Origin: Astrocystis sublimbata | Taxonomy: Eukaryota; Ascomycota; Sordariomycetes; Xylariales; Xylariaceae | Direction: 5' to 3' | Length of the DNA stretch: 64,000 nt | NCBI GenBank assembly: GCA_022453515.1 | Contig: JAJNNY010000034.1 | Location: 62,001 to 126,000, forward strand | In this document: piece by piece, positions 45,122 through 56,460 of the stretch | Layout of the letters: every line of letters starts with the position of its first letter | Position numbering within the stretch: the stretch's first letter is position 1 | Notes under the pieces: model-generated | What the model saw: the letters and a program-made list of their open reading frames with translations, nothing else | What the model was told of the DNA's origin: nothing | Databases searched by the model: none | Position numbers and translations under genes: made by a program

Positions 45122-46297
45122 TTATATAACCCGCGTAGCCACCGTGCCAATCGGCCGCTCGACAAACTCCATGATGCCATCGACGACGTTCTTGCGGGCG
45201 GGCTCCGAAGCCACATTCTTGCCCGCCAGGTAATTGAGCCACAGCAGCCGCGAGACCCTCTCATCGCTCACGCGACCAATCGAGCCCATGCCCGTCTTTC
45301 CATCATCGTACGTTATCGTCAGTCTTCCTACAGCGTCCCGACACAGCAGCATCTCCTTGCTCGTAGGCACTTTCCCGCGGTTGAAGAGGGCCTTGAACTC
45401 CTTCATAGCCGCGCCGAAGGTCTCGTCGCCGAACTCGGCATTATTCGCCTGCGAGCGCGCCGTGATGGCGCGCACGAAGCCGTCTCTGAGATGGTGGAAG
45501 TCGGTGTCGCGCACAGGCACGATGCGGAAGACGGAGCGCGGCCGCACCTCGCGCAATATCGTGTCCCAGAGCTGTTCGCCGCGCACGGGGTCGAGCAGCG
45601 TCTCGCGCAGCGTGTCTTTCTCCGAAGCGATCAGCGTCGTGGCGATGGGGTTGACCTCCTTCACCAGGCGCGCCTGCAGGGCCGCGATGTCCTGCGTGGC
45701 GATGTAGTAGCCCACCATGTACACCTGGATGCCGATGAAGGTGACGGTGCGCACGCCGAGGCCGACGAGCGTGTACTCGACGCCGTTGAGCCTCTCCTTC
45801 TGCGGGCCCGTCTCGGCGCCGATGGCGAGGTCCAGCAGGCGGGGAAACGAGGGCACGACGCTGTTGCCCGTCGGCACGATCTCGCGGCCGTCGGCGTCGT
45901 GCAGCACCGTCATGCGCTTGATGCCGCCGTCGGTGGTGAAGGGGTCCGCTTTCTCAGGCGGCAGGCCCGAGTCCATCTTCTTGGGCTTGGTGACCTCGAG
46001 GTACAGCAGGTAGGCGGTGTAGACGGTGGCGAGCGCGCTGGCGATGCCGCCGCAGAGCATGAAGTTGCGGCGCCGCTGGTACCAGTCGTAGCTCTCGTTG
46101 CGCATGCGGTGGACGTTGAGGCCGTCGAGCGAGCGGCCCGCGACGCGCGAGTTGCGCAGGAAGGTCCGGCATTGCGCCGGGGATCGGGGATTCTGGAGGC
46201 ATCGTATGCGGGCCGGGGCGGTGGACAGTCGTGGGGCGGTGGTGAGCGACCGCAGCAGCGGCGCCGAGGTCGAGGATAATGAGCGTGCCGGGATCAT
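45122..46297 (-). CDS. Mitochondrial chalcone-isomerase-like protein (Aim18/Aim46 type)
   Basis: 391 residues, single exon. The N-terminus (MIPARSLSSTSAPLLRSL) is Arg/Ser/Ala-rich without acids, a clear mitochondrial presequence. A membrane helix follows near residues 75-95 (GGIASALATVYTAYLLYLEV). The rest matches the fungal chalcone-isomerase-fold domain: EYTLVGLGVRTVTFIGIQVYMVGYYI, RSVFRIVPVRDTDFHHLRDGF and LLWLNYLAGKNVAS. Yeast relatives are inner-membrane heme-binding proteins of poorly known function. The frame continues 240 nt upstream, but only this ATG places the presequence at the N-terminus. Codon use is strongly GC-biased. It is a conserved, non-accessory gene and marks the left border of the gene group that follows. 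Confidence 0.88.
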   Translation of the reverse strand: MIPARSLSSTSAPLLRSLTTAPRLSTAPARIRCLQNPRSPAQCRTFLRNSRVAGRSLDGLNVHRMRNESYDWYQRRRNFMLCGGIASALATVYTAYLLYLEVTKPKKMDSGLPPEKADPFTTDGGIKRMTVLHDADGREIVPTGNSVVPSFPRLLDLAIGAETGPQKERLNGVEYTLVGLGVRTVTFIGIQVYMVGYYIATQDIAALQARLVKEVNPIATTLIASEKDTLRETLLDPVRGEQLWDTILREVRPRSVFRIVPVRDTDFHHLRDGFVRAITARSQANNAEFGDETFGAAMKEFKALFNRGKVPTSKEMLLCRDAVGRLTITYDDGKTGMGSIGRVSDERVSRLLWLNYLAGKNVASEPARKNVVDGIMEFVERPIGTVATRVI

Positions 46298-47390
46298 TGT
46301 GGGTGGCTCTCGTGCCAGGAGGCAGCGCAGTGTTATATATTGCAAGTCTTTGACGGAGGCATAGGCAATTGCGCAAGTCGCATTCGATTGAGGGCGGAAG
46401 AAGGTTGGAATGTGAAGTTCAATGAAGCTTCTCGGTGTGGAGCTGTACCAAAATAGCAGCTGCGGGATGTTTATCTGGGGAAACGCATCATCATGGGACG
46501 ACGTGCTCATGAGCTCCATTTCTATGTGGCTAGGCACCGTCAGTGGGGTCCTGTCCCGCCTGGGGTCTTGCTAGGGCTCTACGTCATAATCGAGACTTTA
46601 GCGTTGTAAGAGATATCGTTGTATTACATATCTGGCGTCAATCGAGAATAACACCCGGATAAATTCATAGGACACAATCGCCTGGGCAATGAACCTTCCA
46701 AGCAGCCAAGAACAACCCTAACAAGACTCAACATCAATTGATATCGCAGGGTTTTCGGACCATGATATGAGATCAATATTCTAGTATGTCGCCGTATTCA
46801 ACGTTTGATACTAGAAAACTTTCCATTCTCTCCCAAATTGACTTACAAAGTTTATGATTCCCGACTGAAAGTGGTCAGTGCTTCGGACTCGGGTCCGACA
46901 CTCCCTAGTAAGACCGACTGCTTGGCATATATCGCCGACAACCCTCACTTTTCTCCCGCTGTATTTTATCATACCCGGATCCCTACCCCGAACTTTCGGA
47001 TCTTTCTCAGCTTTCCTCACTCTTTTCCATTGTTTCCCGATATGACGATGACAGAAATACGCGACACTCGGCTGAGCGACGATGTTACTGGCCGCCTTCC
47101 CCCCGAGTGCACTAGGATTGTGTGGCTCGTGTAAGTCATTCATCATACGGCGAAAACGGACCCCAATCGGGGAAAACTTTCAACTTGCTGAATGAGATGG
47201 CCCATCTTCACCATAGATCTGCTGTATTTACCTTACCGTCATGAACACATATAAAGCAGTAATTCCGCCTCAACTTGGCCTAACAATGACATTGACCATC
47301 GTCGCAACGTGATCTCCTCGCTCACCTCACATCTCTTACCAACCCCTGGACTTACAATCGTCCCCTTCGCCGAATTACGAATAAGACACC
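46298..47390. other. Divergent intergenic region, 1.1 kb
   Basis: Between the Aim18-like gene (-) and the monooxygenase (+). A plus-strand frame (46805-47134) has no domain and weak composition. No gene called. Confidence 0.5.
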
Positions 47391-48795
47391 ATGGCCCCGA
47401 ACATCCCCAGAATCGCCATCGTCGGAGCAGGTCCCGCCGGCCTGATGGTCGCAAGCATCCTACACCACAACGGAATCCCCAGCACCATCTACGAGCGCGA
47501 CAGCAGCGCAGTCGCCCGTTCTCAGGGCGGAACCCTGGACCTCCACGAGTACTCCGGACAGCAGGCCCTCCACGCCGCAGGGCTTCTCGACAAGTTCCGC
47601 GCCGTCGTGCGACAGGGAGCCGACACGATGAAAAGTGAGAGTGCCAACCCCTGAATTGAGAACAAGCGATACAAGAGCCATGTCGCAAGTAAAAAAGGGT
47701 TGATTAGGTACTGACCATGCACGCACAGTCCTCGCCAAGGACGGAACCACGTTATTCGACAACAGCAACGAGCCACCGGAAACAACCACCAAGAACGATG
47801 AAGAGACCAGCAGCAAATTCATCAAAGGCCGTCCGGAAATCGACCGTCCCGTCCTCAAAGACCTGCTAATCACCAGCCTCCCCGCCGCCACCATCCACTG
47901 GGACAGCAAAGTCCTCGCCATCAACCCGGTCCCCAACTCCCCGCAATGGACTCTCTCTCTCGACAACAACGGGCCTCCCTCCGCACCCTTCGATCTCGTA
48001 ATCGGCGCGGATGGCGCCTGGTCGCGCGCGCGCGCGCACCTCACGGCGCAACAGCCCCTCTACTCCGGCGTCACGACCCTCGACGTCTGGCTCCGTGGCG
48101 TCGACGCCGCAAACCCTGAAGTATCTGACTTCATCGGAAGGGGCAACTGCTTCCTCTTCGCCGAGGACCGCGCCCTGCTCTTCCAGCGCAGCGGGACGGG
48201 GGTTAATGCTAGTGCGCGGTGCTATGTTTGCGTCAAGACGGGGACGGATACCCCGCCATCCCCTGCGGCGCTGCTGGGGCTACAAGATGGAAATGATGAG
48301 CATGGAAGTGAGGTGGAGGTCGACTGGAACGACGCAAAAACAAGAGAAAGCTTCGTAGAGCGACATTTCGCCGATTGGTGCCCCGCCATCAAGCGCATGA
48401 TCCTCGCGCTGACCGACGACGCCGTGCTGAGGCCGCTGTACATGCTCCCCGTCGGCCTTACGTGGGCCGCGCGGCCGGGCCTCACACTCGTCGGCGACGC
48501 CGCGCACCTGATGACGCCTTTTGCGGGCGTGGGGGTTAATGTCGGCCTCATGGATGCGCTGGAGCTGGCGCAAGGCATTGTCGGCTGTGTCGAGCAGGGA
48601 AATACTGATGGGGAGGGGGACGGCTTGGCGAGGATGGTGGGGGAGTATGAGAGGGGTATGTTTGGAAGGTCCGCGAAGGAGGCTGAGAAGACGGAGAAGG
48701 CGATGCGGGTGATGTTCTTGGAGGGCGGTGCCGAGAAGGTGGTTGGGATTGTGAAGGGTGCGGGGGAAAAGCCCGAGGATTTGACTTTTGAGTGA
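47391..48795 (+). CDS. FAD-dependent monooxygenase (PHBH/TetX-like group)
   Basis: 436 residues in two exons, 47391-47634 and 47729-48795. A flavoprotein hydroxylase of the aromatic-hydroxylase type (FAD_binding_3). It has the dinucleotide-binding GAGPAG at 12-17, SQGGTLDLHEYSGQQAL typical of the TetX-like branch, the DG motif as IGADGAWSRAR, and the FAD ribityl-binding GD motif LTLVGDAAHLMTPFAGVGVN. The enzyme is complete, with no membrane anchor or signal, so it is cytosolic. Such enzymes hydroxylate or epoxidise small aromatic or enol substrates with NADPH and oxygen. It is not of the N-hydroxylating/Baeyer-Villiger type known from the ustiloxin cluster. It converges on the methyltransferase gene 230 bp away. 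A CG-repeat run codes for the SRARAH stretch. Confidence 0.9.
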
Positions 48796-49027
48796 GTGAG
48801 TGAGATGAACTGTTTGATGGTGATTGGGCCCTTGTCACTGTCATGTTCTTCGTCTGGTGGTTAGTGAAGAAGTATCTCTGAGCAAGGGCCGTGCGAGGAG
48901 ATGAGGGCGGCTTTCAATTCAATGGGAGACTTCTCTCAGGTAGGCAAGTAGTTATCAATTGGAAGAGAATTTGTCATTTATATTGTAATATCAACGCTTA
49001 ATCTTTTTTATCTTACTACTCTCTACT

Positions 49028-50530
49028 TCAGCCAGTCCAGACTGCTACTATGAGAGAATGATTCGAGCCAGGCGGCCTCGTGGCTCCTTGGAATTCAAAT
49101 CTCTCATCTGCCACTCGAAATAGCTCGGCCCAGTCACCGAGTTCTCGCTCCTTGGCGTTCTGTATCGCACCCATAACAAGGTCGAAAGACCGCATCTGCC
49201 GCTCCACCCTCTTAGGCACTTCGTTCGCCCCCGGGAGTACCGCGTCACTAATCATGATTTTAGACCCTTTCTTCAAGGCCGGAATAAGGTTTTGCAATAT
49301 TTTAACGCAGTATTTGTCAGACCAGTTATGGAATATCCATCTAAGGAAGTAGACCTCTGCCCCTATCACAGGCTGCGGTTCGAAGAAATCATGAACCGCG
49401 TAGGAGATGCGACTAGCGATATCGGGGTCCGTGGGTACGTCTTTCCGCGCATCTTCAATGACGGACGCGAGATCCTGGACTACGAAGGACAGAGTACGGA
49501 ACTTGCGCGCAAGGGCCACGCAGACGAAACCCTGCGAACCACCGACCTGAAGAGGAGAAGTCAGATAACAATTTTTTTTTAAAAAAAGAGCGTGAGCAAG
49601 CAGGATAAATAGAACCTACATCAACAATCGTGCCGCCGCCATGCTGCGCCCAGTCGTAGAAATCCGTGATAAACCGAAGATCAAACGCGCTTCCTCCCGT
49701 GAAGCCGCGCATCATGTTGGCGAACCTAGCCGAGCGCAGGGGATGGTACGACAGGTACTGGTACATTGACATGTCGGTGTTATTCGCCAATGAAAACCCC
49801 TAATTACCGACAATCTCAATCAGCACAGGAGTAATTATTAGCCATTATACGCATGTCTATGTATACATACCGTCTGCGACGGCTCCTGCGAGCCGGGAAA
49901 CCGAACCATGGCATTGCATTGCTGGGCCGCGGCCTGCCAGAGCTCGTCCGAGCACGTGGCGATGTAATCGTGGACGCCGGCGTCTTCGGCCAGCAGCCGC
50001 GAGGCGGCGCTGTGCGCGATCACGCCCGGCCGAGGCTCCGAGAAGACGCGCAGCGCGATCGCGTAGCGCACGAGGCGGCGGACGTCGGGCTCGGATATCT
50101 CGCTTGATGCCGAGGCGGCCATCTCGCTGAATGTCGTTTCGCCATTGGGAGGTAGGTTTCGCGCTAGGCCGAAGCGTGTGGCTGCTTGGAGGGGGAGGAG
50201 GGTGTTGTGCTGTGCATAAGTAATGTTAGAACTTGAGCAACGACGCAATGGAGAGTAGCGAGTGGGAAAGCTTAGGTAGCTTACGGTGAAGTTGGTGAAT
50301 AGGTAATCCCGAGGCCCTAGCATGAGATACTGGAGCTCGGCAGTGTCGTCAAGCACAGCCTGGCGTAGCTCTACGATGTCGCTTGGCGTGTCTTTGGGTA
50401 ATGGGCCGTAGGGAGGAGTGTCTACGTTGGCTGACGGCTGAGACAGGTTGTTCTGGGCCAGGTATTCGCTCACCTTGGCCGTATTGGTGGCGATACGGTT
50501 GGCCAGCTCGACGATGGGCGAGTCAGGCAT
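49028..50530 (-). CDS. SAM-dependent O-methyltransferase (plant/fungal class, PF00891 type)
   Basis: 427 residues in four exons: 50530-50285, 50209-49871, 49799-49620 and 49546-49028. The N-terminal dimerisation/winged-helix part holds LPLQAATRFGLAR and SEPDVRRLVRYAIALRVF. The SAM pocket TIVDVGGSQGFVCVALAR forms across the exon 3-4 junction. The catalytic His is in FLRWIFHNWSDKYC, followed by the usual ILQNLIPALKKGSKIMISD strand. All core elements are present. The likely reaction is O-methylation of a hydroxyl, fitting a tailoring role next to the convergent monooxygenase. The last intron contains an A/T homopolymer tract. Substrate unknown. Confidence 0.92.
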
Positions 50531-51743
50531 GGTTGAAGAGCAGTTGCAGGATTGGTGCGTTCGTCGTTAATAAGTCCGGTATTCAGATTCAAACTGCATA
50601 ACGTATACGGATTAGAGACCTGATGAATCACTGCAGTGTTTTTCAGCATGACGCTTTGCGAGCCAAGATCAGCTCACAACCTAACGCGCTCCTGAGCCAT
50701 GAGATATACCTTGATTATTCAATTGTTGAAGGAATAGATTTAACGAAACTTCTCAGCCGACGAGGGTCTGACGCGAATTCCGCTGCCAGTCAGGTAGAAG
50801 AAGAGAGCCTGCATCATGCGGGGATGATTCGAACAAGCAGGCTACCGCAACGTCGGATCCGGGCGGCGTAATTACCATGTAAGTCCCCGGTAACATGCAA
50901 GGTGGGTGATATGTGCCGCAGGCCCCCTAGCTGACCGAAAAGGACCATGCATGAATGTCCGGTGGGATGCGTTCTAACAAACCTCGTACAAAGACCCATC
51001 AGACAAGGCACTCAGTGCGACCACCAACATCGATTGAAATAATAAAGCGCATTGATTGGAGGTGTGAAAGTGGCATGCCTTCGGTGCCGCGCCAGCCTCC
51101 ACTCCGACACAAATGTACCTAAGTACGACATGCTTATCTCTCCGCCGCTCACAAGGGGGAGGCATGGGGGGGTATCCTCAGCTGGTCACTCATGTAAGTA
51201 AGTGCTGATCATTCCTATATCCGAAACGCTTCTATTCCCAGGACCTTTTCCCGTCACATCGTTGGCAGTTGCTGTATAATATGCTGATTCAATTGCATGT
51301 CGAGTTGGCACATTCTCTGCAATGCAACCTCTTCGTCTGCGGGGTCATACAAGCGCGAATTATACGGGCGAGCATGTCTCAGAGAAGAAGTCCTGCATGG
51401 TGGCGGTGAGCTCTCTCCAACTGAGGTATGTTTGTCGATTGGTCAGCTGTCAATGCCGTGTCAAGGGGGGAGACACAGAACCTTCATGTAAGTGATACTG
51501 CAGATTGGCCCTGTGGGCTATGCACCATGATCCTCATAGGATCCTCTGGGTTAAGAAGTCGACATTTGAGGGCAGAGGCGGGAAATCGGATTCGAGATAG
51601 CTACATTCACGTTGCCTAGGAGGCAATTATTGTGCTATGCGCATGGGATAAAATGAGGAGATTCATGTGCAATGGTGTCTTTAGTGATCTAGGAGCGCTC
51701 AAACCGAATCAAATTTCAATTGCATCAACACATTGTAACTCTC
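50531..51743. other. Divergent intergenic region, 1.2 kb
   Basis: Common upstream region of the methyltransferase (-) and UstYa protein 1 (+). No further gene seen. Confidence 0.5.
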
Positions 51744-52490
51744 ATGGCGTCGCCGCCACGGATGGGCTCATATGCCCTACTTCCAGGGGCAGACAGCATG
51801 CTACCCAAACCCACGGGTCGAGTGCCTCTCATTGCCCTACAGATCGGAACATACTTTCTCACCGCACTCATATCAGTGCTATTGGGCTATCTATGGGGGA
51901 TGAACAGCTCGTCCATCAATACTCAGGTACTGAACCGTGAGCTGTCCCACGTCCTGCGTTCAACGAATAGTTTCTAACGCTAGAACAGTGCCATCTACAA
52001 CCCAGACATTCGTCTATAACAGGAGCTTCTCGTATCCGCCCTCGGAGCGTACAGACCACGCCTGGAGCGACATATTTCCCCCAAAAGGGACCTTTTTCAC
52101 TCACCCTGACCAAGCATCCAAAAGGGCGACATTTTCTGTCTACCACCAGCTTCACTGTCTTGTATGACCTAAGTACTTATTTTGAAAAGGCTGATAAGTA
52201 GAGACACTGATAGTATGCAGAACGGTCTACGCAGAGGGTACTCGGCTAATCAACTTGCCGCCTCGAGGGGCGAGAAGCTGATTGATGAGAGCCTCCCTGC
52301 CGACATAAGAGCGAGCCATATGCGTCACTGCATCGACCTGATTCGACAGAGTCTCATGTGTAGTGGCGACGTCACTCTTGAGGTAGTTGACGCGGACATT
52401 GGTGGCGTTCATGGCTTTGGTACTGAGCATGTGTGCGTGGACTGGGAGGAGCTGAAACAGTGGACAAGTCGGCAGCAGGCAGGCAGATGA
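51744..52490 (+). CDS. UstYa-family oxidase (DUF3328), protein 1
   Basis: 211 residues in three exons: 51744-51936, 51989-52161 and 52221-52490. A single membrane helix lies at about 27-51 (VPLIALQIGTYFLTALISV), as is standard for the family. It is followed by a lumenal domain with TFVYNRSFSYPPSE and HAWSDIF. Both diagnostic HxxHC motifs are present: HQLHC at 117-121 and HMRHC at 155-159, the second within HMRHCIDLIRQSLMC. The ending VCVDWEELKQW is typical too. Family members in ustiloxin, asperipin and cyclochlorotine biosynthesis install oxidative cyclisation, hydroxylation or chlorination. The exon 1 donor (AACC|GTGAGC) was chosen over an earlier GT because it keeps the phase. Confidence 0.9.
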
Positions 52491-52633
52491 CTAGGACTGA
52501 GATTTTAACCCGAGGTGAAGATGATTTACATGGAAGAAGATCTATTTTGCATTTATATCGTTTGTTTCTAGACTGATGGTATGTTTGAATCGAATTGATG
52601 AGTCTATACTACTGCTCCCATTATTGATTTTCA

Positions 52634-53549
52634 TCATGCTGTCGCGGGGTTCACCATCCGTGATACTTCATCGCTATCTACTACTCTTTGCTCGATTGAA
52701 TCTAGCAAGGCCTCCCAATCAATACATTGATGTTCAACAGGCTTTGTGTTGAGCATTGGCCTCGATTGGTCTGTCCATCGAAATGTGGTCAAGGTCGTAT
52801 CAGCATGGCACATAGTAGCACTACGTATAAGATCGAGACAATGACCTGTCACGCTTTAGTATCGTGTAATTTGTTCCAAGATTTAAACATACCAATATGA
52901 CTTTCCCAGTGGGCTTGATCACTTTCTGTAAGATTTGGATGATAGTGATCGCGATAAATCCACTGACGAAGCATCTTCTGCGACGGGAGTTTGAGATAAT
53001 GCAATGGCAATTTGGTGAGAAGATGACAACGTACGATGCAGTGTAGCTGGTGGAAAACACCTAGCCATACCATGAAACCACCATCAGGGAGCTCGACAGA
53101 TGACTGATTACTGGATTTCAGTTCGGCAGCAGATGCTCTTAGTGTTGTGTGCTTCAAAAGCTCGTGCCAAGCCGCATCCACCTCAGGACTTGGCGGACCC
53201 GTAAAAGGAGACGTCTCGGCGTCTATGAACTTTTGCGCAGTATGCTTGAACTTTAGGTCCGGTAAAGCTTTTTTCGATCAGTTCTTCTCGTCCTGCTAAG
53301 AACTGGAACATGATTCTTACGATGTATTGCCGTAGCTATTCTTGTCTGGTAGCGGGACAGAATAATATAGACCACGACAGTATATGCGGCAAGAAAGATG
53401 AGGTTGAGGCACAAACTGAAACGCCATATACTAGGAGACGGTGTTTGGTTGTTTGTCCCTGGTGCTATTGGCTCGGGGTGCTCATGAAGAGGCAAGAAAG
53501 GGCTCTCCTCTCCCTTTGCCGCTTCATCTGAAGCTTTGGTATCAAACAT
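52634..53549 (-). CDS. UstYa-family oxidase (DUF3328), protein 2
   Basis: 252 residues in four exons: 53549-53321, 53267-53035, 52977-52893 and 52845-52634. A cytosolic acidic N-terminus, one membrane helix at about 44-64 (LCLNLIFLAAYTVVVYIIL), then FTGPPSPEVDAAWHELL, the usual family segment. The two HxxHC motifs are HQLHC (149-153) and HIGHC (181-185), the latter formed across the exon 3-4 junction, followed by LDLIRSATMC. The ending HQCIDWEALLDSI is typical. The first acceptor (GAAAAAAG) has a poor pyrimidine tract and is the least certain boundary. It converges on UstYa protein 1 (143 bp between stops); the two differ clearly and may act on different steps or as a pair, as UstYa and UstYb do. 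Confidence 0.88.
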
Positions 53550-54490
53550 ATCGGAAGCAGGATAGGTAAGTCAATTGGAAGCCCCAAACGAAATCAATCA
53601 ATGGAATGTTATGTCAAGGTCGACCTAATTGATACCAAAATGAAATCCGTTGGCAAGAGTCCTGTTAGCGGTGAAGCACTGTTTCATTGTGGTGTCACTG
53701 CATGTCATCAAGACTATTACGATGTGGTAACCAAATTCTTAGCCGCGGATGACGATAGCTGACAACGTACGACCGCACTCCGGCAGTTAGGTGGTACTGA
53801 ATGGATTCGGACTCTATTTGCGAAATGGCTGTCGTCGGGGTAGCAAGTAATTAACGCTACGCTACAGGGACAGGGGATGGAACTTTCATGTTTTCTGCAG
53901 CTGCCCGACGTGCTATCGTTCACACGAGTAATTGCAACCCGGGTTCCGTCAATACCAGTTGTACCACAACTACACCGGACAATCTTTCCCTATTATGCAA
54001 AGCCTGCTTTGTTGCTTACCGTATGCTTGCTGTAGTGATCTGGAGTTACTGCTACCTTAATCGCATCGGCCAATCATATTTGAAATGACAGGACGTGATA
54101 GTCGCTGTCAGATCACGCTTTCCTATAGGCAGTGTGTTCACCAGTCATGTTACAGCTGCTACACACCATGTTTGTAGTGGTTGATAGGACTTATTCTACA
54201 TGTCTGCTGGCTAGGCAGACCTCAACGTTATACAGCCCCCAATGTCGTGCAAGGAGATGAATGTGAATATTCACCGATCGAAATTTGAGCAACTCACTCC
54301 TGATCGGAAACGGGCTGGAGAGCCTTGACAACCACCTTTTTGAAAACAATATTTATATGATCGTCTCTCCTCTCATTTCCTAGATTACTGAGCTCCTACC
54401 CTACATCGCTGTCTTCACTCAAATCCTGCCATCAACGTCCAATTTACCGTCTTCCATAACACACTTCTGTCTCATCGCAGTTGAATCATC
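53550..54490. other. Divergent promoter region between UstYa protein 2 and the peptide gene
   Basis: 940 bp shared upstream region, which suits co-regulation. The last 130 bp before the peptide ATG form a C/T-rich leader. No gene in it; small frames are unsupported. Confidence 0.5.
54353..54359 (+). promoter_or_regulatory. TATA-like element of the peptide gene
   Basis: TTATATG about 135 bp upstream of the ATG, followed by a C/T-rich leader. Inferred from position. Confidence 0.4.
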
Positions 54491-54767
54491 ATGCGTTTCA
54501 CTATTCTCGCAGCCTTCTCCCTGATCTGCTTTGGGCTAGCTATGCCTCTCGCTTCACCAGGTAGGCTCTTCACTCAGTCGATATGCGCCGTACATACTAA
54601 CGTAAAGAAGCAGACTCTATTGAAGCTGAAGTTGCTCCTTCGGGTAAGACTAGATTCGATGTTTACTTGAGTAGAAAATATGTATCGGGTCAATACTGAT
54701 AGAGACAGATGGTGACGACGGAGTCATCTACCCTGACAGCTACAACAACTCTGCGTCCAACGAATAG
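54491..54767 (+). CDS. Small secreted peptide, candidate ribosomal-peptide precursor
   Basis: 52 residues in three short exons: 54491-54560, 54614-54643 and 54709-54767. Intron 1 (53 nt) has a perfect TACTAAC branch site, and both introns have GTAGGC/GTAAGA donors and CAG acceptors. Three small exons that join in phase make chance unlikely. Residues 1 to about 18 form a signal peptide. The mature part (about 34 residues) is strongly acidic, has no Lys, Arg or Cys, and ends with a Tyr-containing segment, VIYPDSY at 39-45, within exon 3. Known UstYa substrates are secretory-pathway peptides with Tyr-containing cores. Against this, there is only one possible core and no dibasic Kex2 site, which known dikaritin precursors have. 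Alternatives are an effector-like or signalling peptide. No homologue recognised. Confidence 0.6.
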
Positions 54768-56460
54768 CTTCGGTGCATTATGAGCCCACTCTCAGCAAGT
54801 TAGGATATTCAACTGAACACAAAGATGGTCTGAGGCTGTGGATATGTCTGTGTTTTGGGATACTGCTGGTATTATAGGAATACATATAGGAAGACTCCGA
54901 GTCACAAGAGATGACAAAGAACCTCTCATGTTCTACAACTGATCACTAGTCACGCTCGCACATAGTGTCAAACCAATGTGTATTTCATGAACAGAATTTG
55001 TTGTGCAATGTACCCCGATAGGTTGACTTCGTAGTGTAAAAGTAGAGTCTGAAATATTTGCTACCGGCTCGCGCGCTGTGTAATGATCTATTACAGCGTG
55101 AATAAGAAGCTGGTTGAACTGAACCTGCATACATCAACAGGCACATTTCGTGTGACAGGGTGAACACTGCCGGAATCACCGGTACTCGGGAAGCGGAGGC
55201 CACTAGACCCTGTATCATTGCAGATCCCTAACGTTGGAGTATCATTGCGTGAAATACAATACGAGTGAGGCGGCCTATATGCCACTTATTGGTGCAAGCA
55301 GACTGAAGCTTCCCTGGCCTGTAACTATCGTGTTGTAGAACTCGTGACAAGCTGCTATGTGTGCGAATACCTCGTAGCCGGTTACAAGGGCCTCGTGTGT
55401 ATGCTCATGCATGCACGATCCTCATGTCTCGCTTGCATAGATTGGTACGCTCTGCTGATTCAATGGCACGGAACAACCCGACTTGAATCCTTCACCTACA
55501 ACCTTGAAAGTTACGCCCAGATATGGTAATATGATTCGTTCATTAAGACCTCGTCTCCTGGAAGAGCAAGCTGATAGGTAATTACCGCATTGAAGGGACC
55601 CGGATTCGATGCGTTCCGGCAAGTCTGCATCGGGCTCCAACGTGGTAAGCTTACATACACTCGGGACCCTGCAAGCCTCTCCCGCTCGTACAATTGCCAC
55701 CTACTACCAATAGTCTTGCTTATCACCATAGTTCTCTGGTTTGGGGGCCATGCACCGGCACTGTGTCGGGGAACACTCATGGTAGTCACGCAACTCATCG
55801 CCTTTCCGTCTCACCCCCCTTGCGGTTTACATAGATTGTTGTTGATAGTGTCATCTTGTTCTATTTCGGGCTGTATTAGGCCTCTATCCGCCCCAGTAAT
55901 GCAATGTTTGAGGTTCGTAAATGAACCTATCATGCTGTCGCTCCCCCGAAATATGCACTGTTACTCAGGTACTAGGTAATTGGAGCATGCTGTAGATGAT
56001 TTCTAACGAACGTACTCCATATCCATAGTGTAGCAAACACTCCAGCCTCAATTTCAGATGCGCTCAGATGTTTCTCAACTTGGACGAGCAAAAGACTGTT
56101 TTTAGCGACCAATGGATTGTGCCCTTCCCAGTCGCTGGCAAAGCACATGCACATGCCACACCTTACCTTATTGTTATTCAGCACCATATTGCTCGGAAGT
56201 GTCGGGTTTACTTGGTCTGCAGGGTATAGCGATTGGAGACACCTCCAATGCTGAGATTTCATTGGCAGAAACCTGTAACTGTAGCAGCTCTGCTTGTGAT
56301 CCCCAGCCGAGGCACCCTGAATTATTGACTGTGAGTCAACGAAAGCGGACGCTGACGAGTTATGTTTATACCACAACATTCTCCATATGCTCCAAGGCCC
56401 CCCACTTCAATCCATGAATCAATTTTCTCCGTCCCATTTCTGTATCAAGCAGTGCTTAAT
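54768..56460. other. Intergenic, 1.7 kb
   Basis: Frames up to 130 codons on both strands lack ATG starts, domains or splice support. No repeat or RNA gene seen. An upstream in-frame extension of the next gene (from 56362) is not used. Confidence 0.5.

Noticed and set aside
45491..46279. Plus-strand frame of 262 codons
   Set aside because: Antisense shadow of the GC-biased Aim18-like gene; composition is repetitive Arg/Ala/Val/Asp.
46805..47134. Plus-strand frame of 109 codons before the monooxygenase
   Set aside because: No domain, no clean start, and sits where promoter DNA is expected.
47460..48051. Minus-strand frames opposite the monooxygenase
   Set aside because: Antisense shadows of a complete FAD enzyme.
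55511..56379. Several 90-135-codon frames on both strands between the peptide gene and the membrane protein
   Set aside because: No ATG-led model with domains; checked for a second peptide precursor with a signal peptide and none was found.
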